Origin: Pseudopedobacter sp. | GTDB taxonomy: Bacteria > Bacteroidota > Bacteroidia > Sphingobacteriales > Sphingobacteriaceae | Length of the DNA stretch: 6,177 nt | Direction of reading: 5' to 3' | Assembly (NCBI GenBank): GCA_014378285.1 | Contig: JACMNZ010000391.1 | Location: 1-6,177, forward strand | Part shown: piece by piece, positions 1 to 5,693 of the stretch | How positions within the stretch are numbered: the first letter of the stretch is position 1 | Layout: every line of letters starts with the position of its first letter | Notes under the pieces: model-generated | Database searches by the model: none | The model's input: the letters and a program-made list of their open reading frames with translations, nothing else | Told to the model about the DNA's origin: nothing | Program-made: the position numbers and the translations under genes

Positions 1-2
1 AC

Positions 3-566
3 GTGAGTTTATATGCTTTAAATACTGATTTAGCGACCGATGATATGGATGTTGTACAAGTTGAAAAAGCATATAATGGTTTATCTAATAAGTTGAAGGA
101 AAATGTTTTAGCACAGTCTGTTAATGAAAAATTAGATTTAGAAAAAAGAACAGGTTTGGGCGTTCAAGCACCAGATTTTGAAGAAAAAACTGCCGAGCAA
201 ATTGTTATTAAACTCTCTAGTTTTAAAGGTCAGTATGTATTATTAGATTTTTGGGCATCTTGGTGTGGGCCATGCCGACAAGAAAACCCGAATGTTGTAA
301 GAGCCTATGAAACATTTAAAGATAAAAATTTCACTGTTTTAGGCATTTCTATCGATACCAAAGAAGATGCTTGGACAAAAGCCGTTAAGCAAGACGGTAT
401 GTTTTGGACACAACTTTTAGACCGCTCAAATCAGATTGCAAATACTTATGGCATCAACGCAATCCCTAAAAACTTTTTGATTGACCCAAATGGAAAAATT
501 ATCGCTAAAAATTTAAGAGGTGAAGATTTAATGGATAAGCTGAAAGAGGTGTTGGTGAAAAAATAA
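3..566 (+). CDS. TlpA-like thiol-disulfide oxidoreductase, 5'-truncated by window edge
   Basis: This is the C-terminal part (187 visible residues) of a thioredoxin-fold protein of the TlpA/ResA/AhpC-TSA type. Such proteins reduce or exchange disulfides outside the cytoplasm. Visible residues 1-50 are a helical, charged segment. Residues 54-185 form the thioredoxin domain, starting at the APDFE motif. The redox motif WCGPC has its two cysteines at visible residues 88 and 91, preceded by LLDFWAS. The cis-proline loop is NAIPKNFLID, with Pro at 155. The frame is open to the left edge, and the GTG at position 3 falls inside what looks like ordinary family sequence, so it is probably an internal valine and the real start is upstream. 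Bacteroidota relatives are usually about 350-400 residues, with a signal peptide and a DUF4369-like N-terminal domain, so roughly half the gene is probably missing. The family call is firm; the substrate is unknown. Confidence 0.9.
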   Translation: MSLYALNTDLATDDMDVVQVEKAYNGLSNKLKENVLAQSVNEKLDLEKRTGLGVQAPDFEEKTAEQIVIKLSSFKGQYVLLDFWASWCGPCRQENPNVVRAYETFKDKNFTVLGISIDTKEDAWTKAVKQDGMFWTQLLDRSNQIANTYGINAIPKNFLIDPNGKIIAKNLRGEDLMDKLKEVLVKK

Positions 567-819
567 GCTGGCTATATTTACTAAATATTTTTAACCTTTT
601 GAATTATTTTTAAAGAGTACTATTAGGTATATAATAAATTAAAATTCACACTTTCAATATTGCGATTTTCACAATCACATTAACTTCCTTGCTAAGGCAA
701 AAGTTTCTATAGCTGTCCGCAATCCCTTTTCTCAGAAGGTCTTAGTTCACAAACATAATTCAGAAACTTTTAAACCTGTATTTCTCAAACACTATATTTT
801 ATGATGTTCTATTATTATT
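567..819. other. convergent intergenic region without a gene
   Basis: These 253 bases separate two genes that end towards each other. I find no credible coding frame in them. Apart from the weak AT stem at its left end, the only structure is an imperfect hairpin at 682-705: AACTT-CC-TTGC, loop TAAG, then GCAA-AAGTT, nine pairs with a two-base bulge. It has no strong T-tract on either side. The stretch from about 680 to 750 is richer in C and G than its flanks and could be decayed repeat or mobile DNA, but nothing here proves it. Confidence 0.5.
574..592 (+). terminator. weak candidate terminator after the thioredoxin gene
   Basis: Eight bases past the stop codon, ATATTT (574-579) and AAATAT (583-588) form a perfect 6-bp stem with a 3-base loop, running into TTTT (589-592). 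The stem has no G-C pair, so it would be weak. It is listed because of its position and because no better hairpin lies nearby. Similar AT-only palindromes arise by chance in DNA this AT-rich. Confidence 0.25.
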
Positions 820-1815
820 TTATTGCGCTAATATTTGATTCAATTCGGAATCTGTTACGGTTAACAGTTTTACTTTAGGTAACCTTTTAGTCATCTCTCT
901 GAAGTTGTTATTCCCTGCAAATACTTTTTTGAACATCGGTAAAGATTTGCTAATTTGTTTATCATTTGCCAAAGTTACTGCAGTCCAATATTGCATTTCT
1001 AAATTATTTGGAAACATTTTCATAGCCGAACCATAAAGTTTCATGGCTCTGTTCATGTCGTTATGTTCAACAGCCAAATCCCCTTCGTTCATAAACTGAT
1101 ATGCTTCATGAACTTTCAATAATCGTTCTAATTCTGGAAGTGGAGTAGAAGAATCGTCGACTCTTAAATCAACGGTACGCTCATTCCATGGCTCATTGTG
1201 TGAAACTGCTGGTACAAGTAATAGTGCTGCGCTTTGCTTTCCGCGAATATCTCCACCAGCTGCCTGAGCTGCATTTAAAGCTGCCATTACACGCTCTGCC
1301 AAAGGTTTTCCTTTTAAAGCTTCAAAAGCTTTTGACATCGCTGTTGGCACTTTATCTGTTAACATCATATTGGATTGAACTGAATATTGCTCTCCTTTTA
1401 TATGACCTGCATATTGAACACATCCACTACCAGTATGAACTGCTACGCTTCCCTTGTTATCAACAATTGCCACCTGACGGACTTCCTTTCCGGGATCATC
1501 ACTCAATAAAATATCTAAAGCTTCTTGTGCAGTTTTTCCTGCCTTTAATAAGGCTAAACCTCTAATTCCAAAAGATTTATTAGTGAAGGATTGAGTAGCG
1601 ACTGCTCCAACTCCGGCCTCGGCCCAAGAAACTGAAGTCCCAACAGAAAACCAATGACTTTGAACCCCAACAGCTATTTCACCAGTCACTGGGTCACGAG
1701 CTACGATAGAAAAAGTGTGTGCAAAAGGCTCATCTGCTTTATAAGTCTGAGCTTTTAGAGAGCAAGTTGCTCCAAAAAATAAAATTAATGATAACATTGA
1801 TTTGATAAATTTCAT
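820..1815 (-). CDS. secreted DUF1028 (Ntn-hydrolase-like) family protein
   Basis: The 331-residue product begins with a signal peptide: Lys at 2 and 5, a hydrophobic core at about 7-18, and likely cleavage near the AQ at 22-23, giving an exported protein. Residues 33-225 form the DUF1028 domain. It is recognised by HTFSIVARDPVTGEIAVGVQ, then AEAGVGAVATQS (66-76), GLALLKAG (86-93), VRQVAIVD (112-119), HTGSGC (127-132), SVQSNMM (145-151) and QAAGGDIRGKQSAALL (184-199). DUF1028 is placed in the Ntn-hydrolase fold group, but its biochemical role is not established. Residues 230-331 are helical and TPR-like (QFMNEGDLAVEHNDMNRAMKLYGSAMKMFPNN region). The ATG at 1815 is preferred over an in-frame ATG at 1848: it starts directly with the signal peptide, and the upstream ATG would lie beyond the probable promoter box at 1837-1844. 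The gene is same-strand with sdhB but separated by a terminator, so it is probably its own transcription unit. Confidence 0.88.
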   Translation of the reverse strand: MKFIKSMLSLILFFGATCSLKAQTYKADEPFAHTFSIVARDPVTGEIAVGVQSHWFSVGTSVSWAEAGVGAVATQSFTNKSFGIRGLALLKAGKTAQEALDILLSDDPGKEVRQVAIVDNKGSVAVHTGSGCVQYAGHIKGEQYSVQSNMMLTDKVPTAMSKAFEALKGKPLAERVMAALNAAQAAGGDIRGKQSAALLLVPAVSHNEPWNERTVDLRVDDSSTPLPELERLLKVHEAYQFMNEGDLAVEHNDMNRAMKLYGSAMKMFPNNLEMQYWTAVTLANDKQISKSLPMFKKVFAGNNNFREMTKRLPKVKLLTVTDSELNQILAQ

Positions 1816-1836
1816 GTGGCTATAAATTAGGATATC

Positions 1837-1868
1837 TAAAACTAACAAAGCGCTCTAGAATAAACAAA
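1837..1868 (-). promoter_or_regulatory. candidate Bacteroidota promoter for the DUF1028 gene
   Basis: Read on the minus strand, TTTG (1868-1865) is followed after exactly 20 bases by TAGTTTTA (1844-1837). This is one mismatch from the Bacteroidota -7 consensus TAnnTTTG and has the usual TTTG/-7 spacing. Transcription would begin near 1830, leaving a leader of about 15 bases before the ATG at 1815. This agrees with the chosen start and argues against the upstream ATG. The motif is short and the DNA AT-rich, so chance matches are possible. Confidence 0.45.
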
Positions 1869-1910
1869 AACAATATTTAAAGTGATAGAAATGATACAAT
1901 TATTAAACCT

Positions 1911-1952
1911 TATAAAAACAAAAATGCATCCCCAATATGGAAATGCATTTTT
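1911..1952 (-). terminator. intrinsic terminator of the sdh operon
   Basis: AAAAATGCAT (1920-1929) and ATGCATTTTT (1943-1952) are perfect 10-base inverted arms around a 13-base loop. Within the loop, CC and GG can add two more pairs. In the minus direction the hairpin starts 24 bases past the sdhB stop and its 3' arm runs into TTTTTGTTTTTATA, a good U-tract. In the plus direction only five T follow, so it works best for sdhB transcripts. The stem is AT-rich apart from two G-C pairs, so read-through into the DUF1028 gene is possible. Confidence 0.65.
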
Positions 1953-1976
1953 AAAAACTAACAAAAACTTATAATA

Positions 1977-2735
1977 TTATCCCTTAATAAACTCGGCGTT
2001 AAAAAACTCTCTGTTCATTCTAGCGATATTAGTTACCTTAATTTCTTTAGGGCATTTTGCCTCGCAAGCGTAAGTATTTGTACAACCTCCAAAACCTTCT
2101 TCGTCCATTTGTAAAACCATTGCTTCTGCTCTGGCATAACGTTCTGGCTGGCCTTGTGGTAACATAGCATATTGTGAAATCTTTGCAGAAACAAACAACA
2201 TAGCTGAAGCATTTTTACAAGCCGCAACACACGCACCACAACCAATACAAGTTGCAGAGTTAAAGGCCTCATCAGCAATTACTTTTGGAATTGCTATTTC
2301 ATTGGCATCTGGCACACCACCAGTCCCTATAGAAACGTAACCGCCAGCTTGTTGAATTCTATCAAAAGCAGAACGATTAACCGCTAAATCTTTCACTACA
2401 GGAAAGGCAGCTGCTCTAAAAGGCTCAATTACAATGGTATCTCCATCATTAAAAGACCTCATGTGTAGCTGACAAGTGGTTGTTGCCCTTTTTGGACCGT
2501 GTGGTTCTCCATTAATAACCAAAGAACACATCCCACAAATTCCTTCACGACAATCATGATCGAATTGGATTGGATCTTCACTTTTCTTAACCAAGCCTTC
2601 ATTAACTACGTCCAGCATTTCTAAGAAAGACATATCAGGAGAAATCTCTGGTGCTTTGTAAGTCACAAATTTACCAGAAGCACTGCTATTCTTTTGACGC
2701 CATACTTTCAACGTCAGGTTCATGTTTCCACTCAT
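1977..2735 (-). CDS. sdhB: succinate dehydrogenase/fumarate reductase iron-sulfur subunit
   Basis: This is the 252-residue electron-transfer subunit of complex II, bound to the cytoplasmic face of the membrane between SdhA and SdhC. The N-terminal plant-type ferredoxin domain holds the [2Fe-2S] ligands Cys62, 67, 70 and 88 (CREGICGMC then TTTC). The C-terminal alpha-helical ferredoxin domain has CIGCGACVAAC (Cys163, 166, 169, 173), then Cys218, Cys224 and Cys228 (CTNTYACEAKCPKE). By family comparison, 163, 166, 169 and 228 bind [4Fe-4S], and 173, 218 and 224 bind [3Fe-4S]. Lys-Asn rather than Pro follows Cys173, as I recall for type B enzymes of Bacteroidota. Length is normal and no ligand is missing. 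The first ATG (2735) follows an A-rich AAAAAGAA but no clear Shine-Dalgarno; Met5 is a possible alternative. It is last in the sdhC-sdhA-sdhB operon, 70 bases after sdhA, with an unusual repeat hairpin in that gap. Confidence 0.96.
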   Translation of the reverse strand: MSGNMNLTLKVWRQKNSSASGKFVTYKAPEISPDMSFLEMLDVVNEGLVKKSEDPIQFDHDCREGICGMCSLVINGEPHGPKRATTTCQLHMRSFNDGDTIVIEPFRAAAFPVVKDLAVNRSAFDRIQQAGGYVSIGTGGVPDANEIAIPKVIADEAFNSATCIGCGACVAACKNASAMLFVSAKISQYAMLPQGQPERYARAEAMVLQMDEEGFGGCTNTYACEAKCPKEIKVTNIARMNREFFNAEFIKG

Positions 2736-2744
2736 TTCTTTTTA

Positions 2745-2772
2745 GTATTGAGTATCGGGTATTGAGTATTGA
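2745..2772 (-). repeat. heptanucleotide tandem repeat in the sdhA-sdhB gap
   Basis: Four consecutive 7-base units on the plus strand read GTATTGA, GTATCGG, GTATTGA, GTATTGA (2745-2772); three are identical and one has three changes. In sdh mRNA this reads TCAATAC TCAATAC CCGATAC TCAATAC, ending 9 bases before the sdhB start codon. A 7-base unit in an untranslated gap suggests a simple repeat that could vary in copy number by slippage. I recall similar heptads in other Sphingobacteriaceae intergenic regions, but could not check this. Confidence 0.75.
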
Positions 2773-2800
2773 GATTTCGCATATCTCATTACCCAATACC
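2758..2800 (-). repeat. imperfect palindrome forming a strong hairpin between sdhA and sdhB
   Basis: GGTATTGAGTATTGAGAT (2758-2775) and ATCTCATTACCCAATACC (2783-2800) are inverted arms, 16 of 18 positions complementary, around a 7-base loop. In minus-strand RNA one of the two mismatches becomes a G-U wobble, leaving one A-A mismatch, so the structure is more stable in sdh mRNA than in plus-strand RNA. It starts five bases past the sdhA stop codon. What follows the 3' arm is CGATACTCAATAC, not a U-tract, so it does not look like an intrinsic terminator. An mRNA processing or stability element, or a repeat-derived palindrome, fits better. Function is inferred only. Confidence 0.7.
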
Positions 2801-2805
2801 ATCTA

Positions 2806-4740
2806 CTATTTATAACTACGTTGTGTTAATTTAACATTTTCAAACTCTAATTGCTCTTTGTGCAGTTCTTCTGGCATATTATCCCCTGTGTATGCCCAAG
2901 CTGCTACATAAGCAAAATCATCATCATTTCTTAAGGCTTCGCCTTCTGGAGTCTGGTATTCTTCTCTGAAATGACCACCACAAGATTCGTCTCTATTTAA
3001 GGCATCATCAATCATCAGTTCACCAAGTTCTAAGAAATCTGCAACTCTACCTGCTTTTTCTAAAGATTGGTTTACTTCTTCATTATCACCTAAAACAATT
3101 GCGTTTTTCCAAAAATCAGCTCTTAAATCGCTGATCATGCCTTTTGCTTTTTTAAGTCCTTCTTCATCACGAGACATTCCGCAATATTCCCACATGATTT
3201 TACCTAAATCACGGTGATATTCATCAACTGTCTTATTTCCTCTTAAAGAAAGTAAAGTTTTGACACGGACTTCAACCTCAGATTTAACTTTAGCAAACTC
3301 CGGACGGTTAGCATCAATTGGTGCTGGCCCAATTTTAGCCAAATAATCTCCTAATGTATAGGGAATTACAAAATAACCATCGGCTAAACCTTGCATTAAA
3401 GCAGAAGCACCTAAACGATTTGCGCCATGATCAGAAAAATTTGCCTCTCCCAATGCGTACAAGCCAGGTATAGAAGTCATCAAATTATAATCTACCCAAA
3501 GGCCGCCCATTGTATAATGTACAGCAGGGTAAATTCTCATTGGTAATTTATATGGGTTCTCATCAGTAATCTGACGATACATATCAAATAAGTTACCATA
3601 TTTAGCTGCTACGGTATCTTCTCCTAATCTTTTAATAGAATCTGCAAAGTCTAAATAAACTGCTAAACCTGTTTTACCAACTCCTTTTCCCTCATCACAA
3701 ACTTGTTTTGCATTTCTTGAGGCCACATCGCGTGGAACTAAATTACCAAAAGATGGATATTTACGTTCTAAGAAATAATCTCTTTCATCTTCTTTTAAGT
3801 CTACAGCTTTAATCTCTCCTTTTCTAAGTCTTTCAGCAATTTCCTTAGTTTTAGGAACCCAAACTCTACCATCATTTCTTAATGACTCAGACATCAGCGT
3901 AAGCTTAGACTGATGATCGCCAGAAACAGGAATACATGTTGGGTGAATTTGAGTGTAACATGGATTAGCCATGTAAGCACCGCGTTTATGGGCTCTCCAA
4001 GCCGCAGTTACATTACTTCCCATTGCGTTGGTAGATAGATAGAATACGTTCCCGTAACCACCAGTACATAAAAGAACAGCATGACCGGCATGACTTTCTA
4101 TCGTACCATCAATTAAATTTCTGGTGATAATTCCTTGAGCTTTTCCATCAACAGTAACCACGTCTAACATTTCAGAACGGGTATACATTTTTACTTTACC
4201 GAGATTGATTTGACGGTTCAAAGCAGAATAAGCTCCTAATAATAATTGTTGTCCGGTTTGTCCCCTGGCGTAAAAAGTTCGGGATACTTGCGCACCTCCA
4301 AAAGAACGATTGTCTAATAAACCACCGTATTCACGAGCAAAAGGTACGCCCTGCGCCACACATTGATCAATAATATTTACAGAAACTTCTGCTAAACGAT
4401 AAACGTTTCCTTCTCTTGATCTATAATCTCCACCTTTAATGGTATCATAAAACAAACGAAAAACAGAGTCACCATCATTTGGATAATTCTTTGCTGCATT
4501 TATACCGCCTTGAGCAGCGATAGAATGCGCTCTTCTTGGACTATCTTGAAAACAAAATGCTTTTACGTTATAACCCAATTCTGCCAAAGAAGCTGCTGCA
4601 GAAGCACCGGCCAGTCCTGTTCCAACAACGATGATGTCGTATTTTCGTTTATTGGAAGGGTTAACTAGTTTTAGATCGAATTTGTGTTTGTTCCACTTTT
4701 CGGCTAATGGGCCGCTAGGGATTTTAGCATCTAACATCAT
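2806..4740 (-). CDS. sdhA: succinate dehydrogenase/fumarate reductase flavoprotein subunit
   Basis: This 644-residue catalytic subunit of complex II oxidises succinate to fumarate (reversibly) on the cytoplasmic side and passes electrons to SdhB. The Rossmann FAD motif GTGLAG (40-45) follows strand YDIIVV. HSIAAQGG contains His72, the family position of the covalent 8-alpha-histidyl-FAD bond. Active-site landmarks are HPT (266-268), PRDVASR with the likely proton-shuttle Arg337, HYTMGG with His408, and NRLGASAL with Arg442. The C-terminal helical region (about 485-600) and capping domain are complete. At about 640 residues it matches the longer type B flavoproteins rather than the roughly 590-residue E. 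coli type. It begins with two adjacent ATG codons (4740 and 4737), either of which could be used; no clear Shine-Dalgarno is seen. It lies 63 bases after sdhC and 70 before sdhB in the same operon. Sequence alone cannot decide physiological direction; SDH is preferred by context. Confidence 0.97.
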   Translation of the reverse strand: MMLDAKIPSGPLAEKWNKHKFDLKLVNPSNKRKYDIIVVGTGLAGASAAASLAELGYNVKAFCFQDSPRRAHSIAAQGGINAAKNYPNDGDSVFRLFYDTIKGGDYRSREGNVYRLAEVSVNIIDQCVAQGVPFAREYGGLLDNRSFGGAQVSRTFYARGQTGQQLLLGAYSALNRQINLGKVKMYTRSEMLDVVTVDGKAQGIITRNLIDGTIESHAGHAVLLCTGGYGNVFYLSTNAMGSNVTAAWRAHKRGAYMANPCYTQIHPTCIPVSGDHQSKLTLMSESLRNDGRVWVPKTKEIAERLRKGEIKAVDLKEDERDYFLERKYPSFGNLVPRDVASRNAKQVCDEGKGVGKTGLAVYLDFADSIKRLGEDTVAAKYGNLFDMYRQITDENPYKLPMRIYPAVHYTMGGLWVDYNLMTSIPGLYALGEANFSDHGANRLGASALMQGLADGYFVIPYTLGDYLAKIGPAPIDANRPEFAKVKSEVEVRVKTLLSLRGNKTVDEYHRDLGKIMWEYCGMSRDEEGLKKAKGMISDLRADFWKNAIVLGDNEEVNQSLEKAGRVADFLELGELMIDDALNRDESCGGHFREEYQTPEGEALRNDDDFAYVAAWAYTGDNMPEELHKEQLEFENVKLTQRSYK

Positions 4741-4803
4741 CTTGTTTGTATATTTTAATGTTTAACAAACCCTAAAAGAGATTGTTTTAACATGATTATA
4801 AGC

Positions 4804-5574
4804 TTATTTTAATAAAAAAAAATATAGTGGTATTGCAGCAAAACCTATAGGAATCAGAATAGAAAATACCCAAAGACCTATAAACTTAACTAGTGGACGA
4901 TATTTATGATGATTCCAACCTAATGTTTGGAAAGCACTTTGAAAGCCATGTACTAAGTGAAAAGATAAAGCCCCCATACCTAAAACATAAAAAGCAACCA
5001 ACCACCATTGCTGAAAAGCAAATTGAGTTTCTTTATATAAATCTTTTGATTTTGTGATTTCTATGCCATTATCAATATAGCTCACATATTCTGTAAATTC
5101 TGAGGCTTGGATTTCTTTAGTGATAGTTGCACCGGTATTTAAGTCTGTACGGTACTCTACAAAAGGTGTTTCCCCCCAATGATACTGATACCAAAAATTA
5201 CTCATATGTACCACGATAAACACAAAAAGAATAGTTCCTAGAATCCCCATGTTTCTTGATGACCAAATACTACCGTCTTTTGGTTTGATTGCATAACCAT
5301 GAGGTCTCGCCTTTCTGTTATGTAGTGTAGTGATAATTGCCCAAACGCTATGAATGATAATAGAGCTATACAAAAGATAAGAAACCACCTTTATTGGTGT
5401 AAAATTGGTCATGAAGTGTGCATATTGGTTAAACGCCAATCCATTATCGTTTTTAAAAAGCTGTAAATTACCGGTTAAATGAACGATTAAAAACGAACTT
5501 AAAAACAATCCGGTTAAACACATCACCAATTTTTTCCCGAGGGTTGATGAGAATGCGTTAGAAAAATTACTCAT
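4804..5574 (-). CDS. sdhC: succinate dehydrogenase cytochrome b558 membrane subunit (type B, diheme)
   Basis: This 256-residue membrane anchor of complex II carries two b hemes and the quinone site; type B enzymes have this single anchor and no sdhD, as seen here. Five hydrophobic helices are visible at about 14-36, 60-84, 107-129, 187-211 and 228-254. Likely axial heme ligands are His32 (IVHLTGN), His75 (IIHSVWA), His123 (VVHMSNFW) and His206 (SFHLVHG), one each in helices 1 to 4. His209 is a less likely alternative to His206 because spacing to the LGW at 218-220 favours 206. The helix 3-4 loop (about 130-186) is long and polar, and would face the periplasm if the N terminus is cytoplasmic. 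The ATG at 5574 starts the typical MSNFSNAFSSTLGKK sequence. First gene of the operon, 119 bases from the next gene upstream, with a candidate promoter in that gap. Confidence 0.95.
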   Translation of the reverse strand: MSNFSNAFSSTLGKKLVMCLTGLFLSSFLIVHLTGNLQLFKNDNGLAFNQYAHFMTNFTPIKVVSYLLYSSIIIHSVWAIITTLHNRKARPHGYAIKPKDGSIWSSRNMGILGTILFVFIVVHMSNFWYQYHWGETPFVEYRTDLNTGATITKEIQASEFTEYVSYIDNGIEITKSKDLYKETQFAFQQWWLVAFYVLGMGALSFHLVHGFQSAFQTLGWNHHKYRPLVKFIGLWVFSILIPIGFAAIPLYFFLLK

Positions 5575-5605
5575 TATATGGTATTTAAAGGTTTCTAAAG
5601 AATTG

Positions 5606-5613
5606 CAAAAGTA
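5606..5613 (-). promoter_or_regulatory. -7 box of the sdhCAB promoter
   Basis: On the minus strand, TACTTTTG (5613-5606) matches the Bacteroidota -7 consensus TAnnTTTG exactly. Transcription would start around 5600, giving a leader of about 26 bases before sdhC. The sequence 19-20 bases upstream does not match the -33 TTTG, so the call rests on one box and its position. No operator or riboswitch-like structure is evident in the short leader. Confidence 0.5.
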
Positions 5614-5693
5614 TTTAATATGAAATGAAAAAATGGCATTATAGCTAAGGAAATCAAATTATAGGGTTATTTAGAAACATTTTAAATAAATAC

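Noticed and set aside
1188..1565. 125-codon open frame on the plus strand
   Set aside because: It is antisense inside the DUF1028 gene, has Leu-rich low-complexity composition and no recognisable domain, and is explained by reverse reading of a well-conserved gene.
2033..2278. 81-codon open frame on the minus strand
   Set aside because: It is a shifted frame within sdhB over the cluster-ligand region, whose correct frame has every expected cysteine.
4744..4770. GTTTGT/ACAAAC inverted arms in the sdhC-sdhA gap
   Set aside because: Only 6 bp with a 15-base loop, weak and likely by chance; no T-tract in the transcript direction.
4765..4780. TAGGGTTTG on the minus strand as an internal sdhA promoter
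   Set aside because: It has three rather than two bases between TA and TTTG and no -33 box; the operon promoter before sdhC is sufficient.
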